From RGIG9041 sp045541455 (GTDB taxonomy: Bacteria > Bacillota > Clostridia > Oscillospirales > QAKW01): a stretch of DNA of 60,914 bases. The notes under the pieces were generated by a model. The model worked only from the letters and a program-made list of their open reading frames with translations, did no database searches and had not been told where the DNA came from. Below, in pieces: positions 17,957-25,436 of this stretch. A program made the position numbers and the translations under genes. Each line of letters opens with the position of its first letter. Positions within the stretch are counted from its first letter, which is position 1. Location of the stretch: assembly GCA_045541455.1 (NCBI GenBank), contig JAZQJA010000049.1:1-60914 (forward strand). Direction: 5' to 3'.

Positions 17957-18741
17957 AAAGAATAATAGGTTTAGTGCTTATTTTAATGCTGTTGCTTACC
18001 GGTTGTTCAAAACAACACAGTGCAGGCACCGTCACCGGAAAAGACACAGAGGTTACAACGCGGCTTGAAAATGCAATTGAACTGCAAAAAAATGTGTTTG
18101 TGGGGAAAATAAATGCAATTGATACCAAAGACGCAGTCATAACTAAGTATAACCTTGACATTTCGACTTATACTGTGTATACCGTTGATGTTATACAAAG
18201 CCTTGATGGTTATACACCGCTTGGTGAAATCAAAGCGTATTGTGTTGGCACATCAGAGGAAATTGTGACACGTATTGGTATGAAAAAAGGGGATACATAT
18301 ATAATTGATGCTCAGCCGTGGGTGTTGGGTGATGAAGTTATTTATCTTTTGTCAGTATATACCGTTGCATATCCTCGCATTGATATTGCCGGAATGGTAA
18401 CGCTTGAAACAGCCGACGGACAACTTTTATCGTCAGGGTCGCTTGAAGACTATGTTAAAAGTTATGACGCTTCTAAAACGGCAGTAGGGCAAAGGATAGA
18501 AAATTTTGCGGATACAAAAAACACATTACAGCGTGTAAGTGATATTTTTGAGGAGATTTATACAAAAAATTCAAAAACAGATTTTTATACAAGCATGGAT
18601 TTTAAGTATACCCCCAGCGATGAGTTTATAAAGCAAACTGCCGATAACAGTAAAAAGATTTATGACGAGTGTTTAAGACTTTTGCAGTCTGAAACTGTAA
18701 CAGATACAGATATTGCAAAAATATATACATTTTTAAAATAA
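17953..18741 (+). CDS. Lipoprotein of unknown function
   Basis: ATG 17953 follows AGAAGAGGT and overlaps the upstream stop codon, so expression is coupled. The 262-residue product starts with a lipoprotein signal (LVLILMLLLTGC, lipobox Cys18). The mature part is mixed alpha/beta: a beta-rich region to about residue 150 (GKINAIDTKDAVITKYN..., with YTVDVIQSLDG), then mainly helical. I do not recognise a family. Together with its partner it forms a two-gene cell-surface unit. Its stop codon lies inside the left terminal repeat of the hairpin element. Confidence 0.65.
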   Translation: MKRIIGLVLILMLLLTGCSKQHSAGTVTGKDTEVTTRLENAIELQKNVFVGKINAIDTKDAVITKYNLDISTYTVYTVDVIQSLDGYTPLGEIKAYCVGTSEEIVTRIGMKKGDTYIIDAQPWVLGDEVIYLLSVYTVAYPRIDIAGMVTLETADGQLLSSGSLEDYVKSYDASKTAVGQRIENFADTKNTLQRVSDIFEEIYTKNSKTDFYTSMDFKYTPSDEFIKQTADNSKKIYDECLRLLQSETVTDTDIAKIYTFLK

Positions 18742-19132
18742 TAAAAGTCCACAGAAAAGGGAGACACTTCGTAAAGAAGTAGTCTCCCTTTTTCTATGCA
18801 AAAAGAAAATGACACTTTCAAATTTTGAAAGTGTCATAGTGGGTTACATACTTTAAAAATAGGAAATACTCGCCGAAAATAAAAACATCTTTCTCGGCAG
18901 GTAAAGTGATATTGCAAACTATCGTTTGCAGTGATATTTTTGCTAAAACGCAAAAGTGATATTGAAACCTTGCGGTTTCAGTGATATTATATTCGCCCTT
19001 AAAACTGTCCGAAGGACAATATCACGATGCGTAGCATCATATAACTGCGAAGCAATATAACTCGCCGGAAGGCGAATATAACTGAGGCACACTTCCTTGC
19101 GGAGTGTGCCTCAACTGTGGACTTTTATTATT
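18737..19132. mobile_element. 396-bp non-coding element: terminal inverted repeats around a hairpin array
   Basis: Perfect 18-bp terminal inverted repeats AATAATAAAAGTCCACAG lie at 18737-18754 and 19115-19132. Inside, in order: a terminator-like hairpin (GGGAGAC...GTCTCCC), a near-perfect 29-nt palindrome (ATGACACTTTCAAA arm), a CGCCGA/TCGGC stem, then a linker array. GTGATATT occurs at 18906, 18931, 18956 and 18981, exactly 25 bp apart, each followed by a small hairpin. The linker then appears inverted (AATATCAC at 19018; ATATAAC at 19039, 19055, 19076), again separated by hairpins. A final GAGGCACAC/GTGTGCCTC stem precedes the right repeat. There is no ORF. It resembles a non-autonomous MITE-like element but matches no family I can name. 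Confidence 0.75.
18906..19082. repeat. Hairpin array with conserved linkers inside the 396-bp element
   Basis: Stems differ in sequence yet all pair: GCAAAC/GTTTGC, TTTTGC/GCAAAA, GAAACC/GGTTTC, TGTCC/GGACA, GATGC/GCATC, TGC/GCA, TCGCC/GGCGA. Loops are short (GAA, GTA, TATC, TTGC, GGAA). The linker is GTGATATT on the left and its near-complement ATATCAC/ATATAAC on the right, so the array is roughly symmetrical about 18990-19010. Variation that preserves pairing argues for a structural constraint or a copying mechanism that makes hairpins. Confidence 0.85.
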
Positions 19133-19141
19133 AAAAAAATT

Positions 19142-19165
19142 TGTCCCGATAAAATTATCGGGACA
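19142..19165 (-). terminator. Terminator of rpmB
   Basis: TGTCCCGATAA and TTATCGGGACA form a stem. On the minus strand it is followed by AAATTTTTTTAATAA, directly downstream of the L28 stop. Confidence 0.85.
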
Positions 19166-19176
19166 TAAGCATTTTA

Positions 19177-19365
19177 TTACACCGCTCTTTGAACTTTACC
19201 GGAACGGAGGCATCTTGTGCAAACATAAATATGCTTGGGTGTTCCGTTAACTACGGCTTTGACACGCATTACATTGGGCTTAAAAGCTCTGTTACTTCTT
19301 CTGTGTGAGTGGGATACCTTGTTTCCGAAAGTAACTCCTTTGCCGCATACATCACATTTTGCCAT
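19177..19365 (-). CDS. rpmB: 50S ribosomal protein L28
   Basis: This 62-residue basic protein matches L28 end to end: MAKCDVCGKG at the start, SHSHRRSNR in the middle and VCTRCLRSGKV at the end. Four cysteines in two CxxC pairs (residues 4/7 and near 49/52) make it the zinc-binding C+ form. It binds 23S rRNA near the E site. It is monocistronic with a promoter at 19401-19429 and its own terminator, the usual arrangement in Firmicutes. Confidence 0.97.
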   Translation of the reverse strand: MAKCDVCGKGVTFGNKVSHSHRRSNRAFKPNVMRVKAVVNGTPKHIYVCTRCLRSGKVQRAV

Positions 19366-19400
19366 AATTGATACACCTCCCTGATTTTTTTACAACGATT

Positions 19401-19429
19401 ATTCTAACATACCGATATTCAAAATGCAA
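19401..19429 (-). promoter_or_regulatory. Promoter of rpmB
   Basis: On the minus strand TTGCAT and TAGAAT are separated by 17 bp and lie about 35 bp upstream of the L28 start. They match a sigma-A promoter. Confidence 0.65.
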
Positions 19430-19447
19430 GTGTTTTTTTATTTTTTA

Positions 19448-19476
19448 TTGAATATAACATTTTTTGTTGTTATAAT
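19448..19476 (+). promoter_or_regulatory. Promoter of the hprK operon
   Basis: TTGAAT and TATAAT are separated by 17 bp, about 38 bp before the hprK start codon. Confidence 0.65.
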
Positions 19477-19514
19477 ATGATTATTAATGCAATGAGTTGA
19501 GGAGGTATGACCTT

Positions 19515-20459
19515 ATGGATAGTTGTGAACTTAAAATATCTGAGTTGATTAAGGATTTGCGCCTTGAGGTAATTCATCTGCCTGAATCTAAAAAGAATTT
19601 AAAAATAACTAATGCGGATATTAACAGACCGGCACTTCAGATTGCAGGTTATTTTTCGCATTTTGACGATACACGCATACAGGTTTTCGGTATGGTTGAA
19701 AACGATTACATTGAAGATATCGATGAGCAGACACGCCGTTCAAACCTGGATAAGTTTTTCAGTTATAATTTTCCTTGCCTTATAATTACACGCAACCTTC
19801 ATGTTCCTGACGATATGATAGAACTTGCCATAAAACATGAGGTACCTCTTTTCAGAACAGAACGTCACACCTCATCTTTTACCAGCCGTCTGATTTATTA
19901 TATGAACACTAAAATCGGACCGCAGATAACCCGTCACGGTGTTTTGGTTGAAGTTTACGGTGAGGGTATACTCTTGCTTGGTGAAAGCGGTGTCGGTAAA
20001 AGTGAAACGGCTATAGAGCTTGTAAAACGCGGACATCAGCTTATTGCAGATGATGCAGTAATAATTAAAAAAACAACATCTACCAACCTTGTGGGTACAG
20101 CTCCCGAAATTATAAGATATTTTATAGAACTTCGCGGTATTGGCATTATTAATGTACGCAGAATTTTCGGTATCGGTGCGGTTTTGGAGCATGCTAATAT
20201 AGATATGGTTGTAAATATAGAAAATTGGGATACTTCAAAAACTTATGACCGATTGGGAATTGACACAGAATATACCGACATACTCGGCGTAAAACTGCCC
20301 TCTCTTACAATTCCTGTAAAGCCTGGCAGAAACCTTGCTGTAATATTAGAGGTTGCTGCAATGAACAACCGTCAGCGCAGAATGGGATACAATGCAGCGG
20401 AAGAACTTAACAAAAACATTATGCAAGATATGGAACGACAGTTAAAGGAGAGCGAATAA
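19515..20459 (+). CDS. hprK: HPr kinase/phosphorylase
   Basis: ATG 19515 follows GAGGAGG; the upstream in-frame TTG at 19497 lies within that ribosome binding site region and is rejected. The 314-residue bifunctional enzyme phosphorylates and dephosphorylates Ser46 of HPr for carbon catabolite control. Seen motifs: the RHGVLVEVYG strand, P-loop GESGVGKSE near residues 156-164, and the C-terminal family signature LRGIGIINVRRIFG. It opens an operon with a ROK glucokinase (1-bp overlap). The two genes together suggest coordination of sugar phosphorylation with repression. Confidence 0.95.
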   Translation: MDSCELKISELIKDLRLEVIHLPESKKNLKITNADINRPALQIAGYFSHFDDTRIQVFGMVENDYIEDIDEQTRRSNLDKFFSYNFPCLIITRNLHVPDDMIELAIKHEVPLFRTERHTSSFTSRLIYYMNTKIGPQITRHGVLVEVYGEGILLLGESGVGKSETAIELVKRGHQLIADDAVIIKKTTSTNLVGTAPEIIRYFIELRGIGIINVRRIFGIGAVLEHANIDMVVNIENWDTSKTYDRLGIDTEYTDILGVKLPSLTIPVKPGRNLAVILEVAAMNNRQRRMGYNAAEELNKNIMQDMERQLKESE

Positions 20460-21406
20460 TGTATTATCTTGGTATAGACCTGGGTGGAACAAATGTTGCG
20501 GCAGGCGTTGTTGATGACGAGTATAAAATCATCAGCAAAGCGTCGGTGCCTACAAATGCAGATAAGGGCGTTGACGTAATTATAAAAAATATTGCCGATG
20601 CGGCAAATAAAGCGATTGCAGGCGCAGGAATTACAGTACAGCAAATTGAAAGCATCGGTATCGGCTCACCCGGTGCAATAGACTCTAAAAACGGCATTGT
20701 AGATTTTGCAGGAAATCTTGGCTTTGATAAAACACCGCTTGCAAAACTTGTCGGTGAATATTTTCCTAATAAAAAGATTTTAATAGAAAACGACGCAAAT
20801 GTTGCAGCCTATGCCGAAATGATTGCAGGCGCCGCAAAGGGCACAAAAGACAGCGTTACTATAACGCTTGGTACAGGCGTTGGCGGCGGTATGATTATCG
20901 ACGGTAAAATTTATTCGGGCTTTAACGGCAAGGGCGGTGAACTTGGTCATATTGTGATTGAGCGGGACGGCAGACCTTGTACTTGCGGAAGGCGCGGCTG
21001 TTTTGAGGCATATGCGTCGGTAACTGCTCTTATACGCTTTACTAAAGAGGAGATGGAGCGTGATAAAGACTCTGTTATGTGGCAACTTGTAAGCGGTGAT
21101 ATTTCAAGGGTATCAGGCAGAACAGCGTTTGACGCTATGCGTAAGGGTGATGCCACTGCAACCTATGTTGTCGGGGGTTATCTTCGCTCAGTTTCAATAG
21201 GTATTGCTGATATTATAAATATGCTTCAGCCCGAGGTACTTTGTATCGGAGGCGGAATTTCAAATGAAGGGGATACTTTGCTTATGCCCGTTAAAAAAAT
21301 GGTCGCAAAAGAGGTATTTACAAGTCATTCTAACAGCACAACTGATATTCGTATTGCAATGCTTGGCAACGATGCAGGCATAATCGGTGCGGCATTGCTT
21401 AAGTAA
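20459..21406 (+). CDS. glcK: ROK-family glucokinase
   Basis: 315 residues. The N-terminal ATP site is LGIDLGGTNVAAG, the catalytic Asp lies in IENDANVAA, TLGTGVGGG binds sugar/phosphate, and the zinc cluster C-x-CGRRGCFEAYAS is complete. This matches Firmicute GlcK enzymes converting glucose to glucose-6-phosphate in the cytoplasm. The start overlaps the hprK stop by one base. ROK kinases can use other hexoses, so glucose is the probable rather than proven substrate. Confidence 0.9.
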   Translation: MYYLGIDLGGTNVAAGVVDDEYKIISKASVPTNADKGVDVIIKNIADAANKAIAGAGITVQQIESIGIGSPGAIDSKNGIVDFAGNLGFDKTPLAKLVGEYFPNKKILIENDANVAAYAEMIAGAAKGTKDSVTITLGTGVGGGMIIDGKIYSGFNGKGGELGHIVIERDGRPCTCGRRGCFEAYASVTALIRFTKEEMERDKDSVMWQLVSGDISRVSGRTAFDAMRKGDATATYVVGGYLRSVSIGIADIINMLQPEVLCIGGGISNEGDTLLMPVKKMVAKEVFTSHSNSTTDIRIAMLGNDAGIIGAALLK

Positions 21407-21421
21407 ATAAAAAGGATTGTA

Positions 21422-22066
21422 ATGGCAGATATAGAGGTAACAAAAAGTAAAATCAGCGGTGAGTTTGCAGCACCTTCGCTTGGTCACTACAGCGGTGACT
21501 ATAGTTTTGCAGGTATGTTTTTGGCACGTGCAGCACTTGATTCGTCGGTAATATGTGTAAATCTTTGCCCTAATTCAGAGCAAAACGGAACGGCGGTTTT
21601 GGATATACTGCGTGGTTTCGGCGCAAAAATCACGCGGTCGGGCGACAGTGTTAATGTGCGAAAAAACAAACTTCACGGTTGTAATGTAAATATTGCCGAG
21701 TTTCCGCAGATAGCACCGGTTATCGCATTGCTTGCACTGTTTGCTACAGGCAAAACGCGTATTTCGGGGTTTGCAAAATGTCAGGACTTGCAAAAACTTA
21801 TTATTGAAAATCTTCAAGCACTCGGTGCTAAATGTGAATATAATTACTCTGATTTGTGGATTTGGCCGCAACATTCTGTCAGTCATTCTGTTTTAAACGC
21901 GCGCAATCATCCGTATATGGCTTTGGCACTTATACTTATAAGTACATATACATCCGGCACTACTGTTATACGTAATATTGACGGGCTCATTAATAGGTAT
22001 CCTGAATTTATGTCGGTTTTTGAAAATTTAGGTGGTAAAGCAAAAATATGCTCACTTGCTTTTTAG
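21422..22066 (+). CDS. Half-length EPSP synthase-like protein, catalytic motifs altered
   Basis: This 214-residue protein aligns by eye with the C-terminal half of 3-phosphoshikimate 1-carboxyvinyltransferase (AroA). It has the GDYSFAGMFLA block (AroA: GDxSxAAFFLA), then QIAPVIALLALFATGKTRISG, a LQALGA segment, a MALALILIS helix and RYPEFMSVFENLGG (AroA: SYPxFxxxLxxLG). The expected K-E-S-D-R motif reads KCQDLQKL, the DHR motif reads NHPYM, and the Lys before the YPEF motif is Arg. About 200 N-terminal residues of a normal AroA are missing. It is close to aroQ, but shikimate activity looks unlikely. Start ATG 21422 has an AAAGGA site. Confidence 0.65.
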   Translation: MADIEVTKSKISGEFAAPSLGHYSGDYSFAGMFLARAALDSSVICVNLCPNSEQNGTAVLDILRGFGAKITRSGDSVNVRKNKLHGCNVNIAEFPQIAPVIALLALFATGKTRISGFAKCQDLQKLIIENLQALGAKCEYNYSDLWIWPQHSVSHSVLNARNHPYMALALILISTYTSGTTVIRNIDGLINRYPEFMSVFENLGGKAKICSLAF

Positions 22067-22108
22067 ACTTTTTAAAAAATATTGCGTAACTTATAATAAG
22101 GAGATATT

Positions 22109-22975
22109 ATGGAAACTGTTCATATTTTAAATCCTGCGGCAGGGCAGGGCGGGGCACTCAAATTTTCCAGTCTTGACAATGTTTATATAACAAACGGCGT
22201 TGGCGATGCAACAAAATATGTTGAAAATACATTAAAAGAAAGCGGTGCTGTCAATTTTGCAGTGTACGGTGGCGACGGCACGGTAAATGAGGTTGTGACA
22301 GGTATATTAAATTCGGGTGTCAAAGATGCAACTGTAACAGTTGTTCCTACCGGTACAGGTAACGACCTTGTGCGTACTGTTAAAGAAATACCGGGTGACG
22401 CTGTTTTGGCAGATGTTTTGACAATTAATGATAAATACTCAGTTAATGCTATAAATACCGGTTTTGACTTATCGGTAGTGTTAAAAGCGGCTGAATTTAA
22501 AAAGAAACCTATGGTTTCGGGCAGTCTTGCATATATTATGGGTATCGCATCAACACTGTGCGGTAAATTCGGACGTAAAATTAATGTTAAATATACCGAT
22601 GAAAACGGTGTGGTTGAAGAGTTTGATGACGAGTGTTTGCTTGCCGTTGCAGCAAATGCCAAATATTACGGCGGTGGATTTAAAAGCGCGCCTGCGGCCG
22701 ACATTTCCGATGGGCTTATAGATTTGCTTATTGTAAAAAAAGTGTCGCGTGCAAAATTTTTGATGCTTGTATCGGCTTATCAGAAAGGTTTACATATAGA
22801 TACAGTAAAGGAAAAGGTTGTATCAAAATTTTCTGATATACTAATTTTTAAAAAGTGTAAAGAAATAATAATCGAAGGAATTGAAAATATATGTGCTGAT
22901 GGCGAGGTGTTTGGCGCAACTACTGCAAAAATAGGAATACTGCCAAAGGCAATAAAAATTGTTAAGCCAAGGTGA
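22109..22975 (+). CDS. Diacylglycerol/lipid kinase family protein (DagK/YegS type)
   Basis: 288 residues. The N-terminal domain carries NPAAGQGGA, the nucleotide-binding GGDGTVNEV and VVPTGTGND, all diagnostic of DAGK catalytic domains. The C-terminal beta domain has YGGGFKSAP and DGLIDLLIV, as in YegS and BmrU. It would phosphorylate a diacylglycerol or similar lipid on the inner membrane face. It sits between the AroA-like gene and aroQ in the hprK transcript; that neighbourhood does not indicate a substrate. Confidence 0.88.
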   Translation: METVHILNPAAGQGGALKFSSLDNVYITNGVGDATKYVENTLKESGAVNFAVYGGDGTVNEVVTGILNSGVKDATVTVVPTGTGNDLVRTVKEIPGDAVLADVLTINDKYSVNAINTGFDLSVVLKAAEFKKKPMVSGSLAYIMGIASTLCGKFGRKINVKYTDENGVVEEFDDECLLAVAANAKYYGGGFKSAPAADISDGLIDLLIVKKVSRAKFLMLVSAYQKGLHIDTVKEKVVSKFSDILIFKKCKEIIIEGIENICADGEVFGATTAKIGILPKAIKIVKPR

Positions 22976-22979
22976 CAAT

Positions 22980-23405
22980 ATGGAAAAAATACTTGTAATA
23001 AACGGACCTAATTTAAATATGTTGGGAAAGCGTGAGCCTGAGATTTACGGCACAGCGTCTTATCAAGACCTTATATCACTTATAAATGAATATTGTGATG
23101 GTAAAGTTAAAGTTAAATGCTATCAGTCAAACAGTGAGGGTGATATTATAACCGAAATACAAAACGCTTTGGGTGGGTATGACGGCATTATAATAAATGC
23201 AGGCGGTTACACACATACAAGCGTTGCAATTGCCGATGCAATAAGCGCTGTCGGTATTCCGACTGTCGAAGTGCATATTTCGGACATTACAAAACGCGAA
23301 CAGTTTAGGCATCATTCATATCTTACGGCAGTTTGTAAAAAAACAATTATGGGTATGGGTTTTGACGGTTATCTTCGTGCAGTGGATTTTTTACTTAATA
23401 TATAA
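22980..23405 (+). CDS. aroQ: Type II 3-dehydroquinate dehydratase
   Basis: ATG 22980 follows AAGGTGAC; an upstream in-frame start lies inside the previous gene. The 141-residue length is standard. Motifs: NGPNLNMLGKREPEIYG with catalytic Tyr, YQSNSEGDIITEIQ, INAGGYTHTS and EVHISDITKREQFR with catalytic His. The enzyme converts 3-dehydroquinate to 3-dehydroshikimate in aromatic amino acid synthesis. No other shikimate gene is nearby except the defective AroA-like relative. Confidence 0.96.
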   Translation: MEKILVINGPNLNMLGKREPEIYGTASYQDLISLINEYCDGKVKVKCYQSNSEGDIITEIQNALGGYDGIIINAGGYTHTSVAIADAISAVGIPTVEVHISDITKREQFRHHSYLTAVCKKTIMGMGFDGYLRAVDFLLNI

Positions 23406-23406
23406 T

Positions 23407-23442
23407 AATAACTCCGTAATGCAAATGCATTACGGAGTTATT
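23407..23442. terminator. Bidirectional terminator between aroQ and the peroxiredoxin-like gene
   Basis: AACTCCGTAATGC and GCATTACGGAGTT form a 13-bp stem with loop AAAT and TTATTTG/TTTTT behind it. The stop codon of the convergent gene lies inside the right arm. Confidence 0.85.
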
Positions 23443-24119
23443 TGTTTTTCGGTTCTTTTACCGTTGTCAGCACGATAGCAGATGTACCAATCAATGCACC
23501 GTCCGCCCTGCGCCTCTTTAAACTGTATGTTGTTCCCTGCGCTGTCAATTGTCTTTGGCGGATGTTCCAACACATCTTCGCCCGGTGTCCAGTTAACAGG
23601 TGTTTGCGCGTTTTGATGTTGTGCAGTTTGTAATGCCAACAGTTCACGCTCAATATCTGTAACATTAATGCCGGTGCTGTGCGAGTAGTTGTGCCGTGAA
23701 CGGACAACCCCATCTTTGTCAATAATAAAAACGGTTTTTTCGTTTAAATTCATATCGCTGTCAGCAGTGCTAGTGTTTAACATTTTGGAAATATCAAGCG
23801 CTCTGTCCGATATTAACTCAATACCGATATTTTTTCCGTCGCGTTTATAATTGCGCAGTGCAAAATTCCAAGCAATGTGAGTTGCTACAGAATCGGGCGA
23901 CATTGCATACACCTTGGCATCGTGCGCATTAAATTTGGCAAGTGCTGCGTCAAGCGCTAAAATATCGCTGGCATCGCTGGGCAAAAAATCACCGATATAT
24001 GAATATAAAATAACCCAATTTCCAAGACTGTCGTCGGGTAGGGTAATAGAGCCGTTTGTAGTTTGTGCCTCAAATTTCGGCAGTTTTTTGCCGATTATTG
24101 AATTGTTGTAGTCAGCCAT
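23430..24119 (-). CDS. Peroxiredoxin-fold protein lacking the peroxidatic cysteine
   Basis: 229 residues with AhpC/TSA architecture: KLPKFEAQTTNG at the start, a WVILYSYIGDF strand, AKVYAMSPDS and TVFIIDKDGVVRS. In active 1-Cys/archaeal-type peroxiredoxins the loop reads DFTPVCTTE; here it reads DFLPSDASD, so Asp49 replaces the peroxidatic Cys and Leu46 the catalytic Thr. The C-terminal CIDWYIC pair (Cys208, Cys214) is kept. Peroxidase activity by the usual mechanism should be lost. The frame is otherwise intact, so this is probably a repurposed protein (chaperone, sensor or partner). Confidence 0.8.
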   Translation of the reverse strand: MADYNNSIIGKKLPKFEAQTTNGSITLPDDSLGNWVILYSYIGDFLPSDASDILALDAALAKFNAHDAKVYAMSPDSVATHIAWNFALRNYKRDGKNIGIELISDRALDISKMLNTSTADSDMNLNEKTVFIIDKDGVVRSRHNYSHSTGINVTDIERELLALQTAQHQNAQTPVNWTPGEDVLEHPPKTIDSAGNNIQFKEAQGGRCIDWYICYRADNGKRTEKQITP

Positions 24120-24201
24120 TTACAGCCACTCCTTATTTTTTAGCTTCAATTTATAATATGAATGCGTTGCAATTTCATTTACAATACTTTATAATTTAGT
24201 T

Positions 24202-25293
24202 ATGAAAAAATTTTTTTATAAACGAATGTATTTATGGCTCTTGTTGCCTGTAAGTGCAGTTTTAGTACTGCTTGCAAAACTGAATAATTATTGGGTAGAA
24301 CATTTTTTTGTGCCGTTTATTTACCGTCCGCTTTCTTATGTTGTTGGCACACTGGTGTCACTTGTTCCTTTTTCGGTAACCGAACTTTTGTTGTTACCTT
24401 TATCGGCATTGCTTATTTTTTATATTGTGCGCGTAATACTTAAAATTAAAAAAACGCGCCGTATCAAGCGTGAATTGTATAAGGTATTTGTAAATTTCGT
24501 TTGCCTTGTGTCGTGCGCTCTGTTTTTGTTTGAGATGTGTATGGGGCTTAACTATTATCGCACCCCTGCATCTGAATATCTTGGCCTTGACGTAAGGGAA
24601 AGCACAGTGGACGAATTGTATGACCTGTGTGAGTATCTTGTGAATATTATGAACGAGTCACGCGCTAAGCTTCCCACCGACAAAAACGGTGTTGCCCTGC
24701 TTTGTGACCAAAACCGCGCACAAACTTCTGAAAGTGCACGGCTTGCTTATAAAAGCCTTGCCGAAAAGTATCCGTTTTTAAAAAGTGCGGATATCCGAAA
24801 TAAACCGCTTGTGTCATCAAAATTGTTTTCAATGGTGTTAACAACGGGAATTTACATTCCGTACACTTTCGAGTCTAATATTAATGTCGATGTGCCCGAA
24901 TTTACAATCCCTGCCACAATGTGTCACGAACTTACCCATTACCGCGGTTTTATGCGCGAGGACGAGGCAAACTTTTTAGGTTACCTTGCATGTATGCAAT
25001 CTCCACGTGCAGATTTTCGCTACAGCGGTGCGTATATGGCGTTTAACTATTGCTACAGTGCATTGTATAATGAAAATGTCGACCTTGCAAAACAAATTGC
25101 AAATATGTGTGATGACGGTATTATCACAGATGTTGTTGCCGAGGATAACTATTGGGCGCCCTACCGAAATACTGTTGTAAGTCAGGTGTCGGGTGAGGTG
25201 TATGATACTTATCTAAATTTAAACGACCAGCAAAGCGGACTTAAAAGTTATGGCGAAATGATTGATTTGTTGCTGGCATTTATGCGTGAATAA
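24202..25293 (+). CDS. DUF3810 membrane protein with a HELTH metal-binding motif
   Basis: This 363-residue protein has three N-terminal membrane helices (about 12-30, 45-85, 98-118) and an extracytoplasmic domain containing CHELTHYRGF followed by EDEANFLGY, a zinc-metallopeptidase-like HExxH...E arrangement typical of DUF3810. The motif suggests proteolysis at the membrane, but the family is uncharacterised. No clear ribosome binding site precedes ATG 24202, which lies close to a TTTATAATTTAG sequence, so the leader is very short. A strong terminator follows. Confidence 0.8.
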   Translation: MKKFFYKRMYLWLLLPVSAVLVLLAKLNNYWVEHFFVPFIYRPLSYVVGTLVSLVPFSVTELLLLPLSALLIFYIVRVILKIKKTRRIKRELYKVFVNFVCLVSCALFLFEMCMGLNYYRTPASEYLGLDVRESTVDELYDLCEYLVNIMNESRAKLPTDKNGVALLCDQNRAQTSESARLAYKSLAEKYPFLKSADIRNKPLVSSKLFSMVLTTGIYIPYTFESNINVDVPEFTIPATMCHELTHYRGFMREDEANFLGYLACMQSPRADFRYSGAYMAFNYCYSALYNENVDLAKQIANMCDDGIITDVVAEDNYWAPYRNTVVSQVSGEVYDTYLNLNDQQSGLKSYGEMIDLLLAFMRE

Positions 25294-25337
25294 AAGGAAG
25301 GCTGTAAAAAACGATGGTTTTTTACAGCCTTCCTTTT
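25292..25337 (+). terminator. Strong terminator with TGTAAAAAAC apical stem
   Basis: A perfect 21-bp stem with loop GATG; the apical part is CTGTAAAAAAC/GTTTTTTACAG. Two other terminators in the window (43096 and 60704) share this apical sequence. Confidence 0.9.
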
Positions 25338-25436
25338 ATAGTGGTGTAATCAGGGTATTTTTTGTGATTGAAACATATATTGTTATAGACTGAGATTTCT
25401 GTCAACAATACAATTGAGAGAAATGAGGTAATCATT

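Noticed and set aside
18906..19082. CRISPR array
   Set aside because: The repeated unit is only 7-8 nt, flips orientation midway, and every spacer is a hairpin; no cas genes are nearby.
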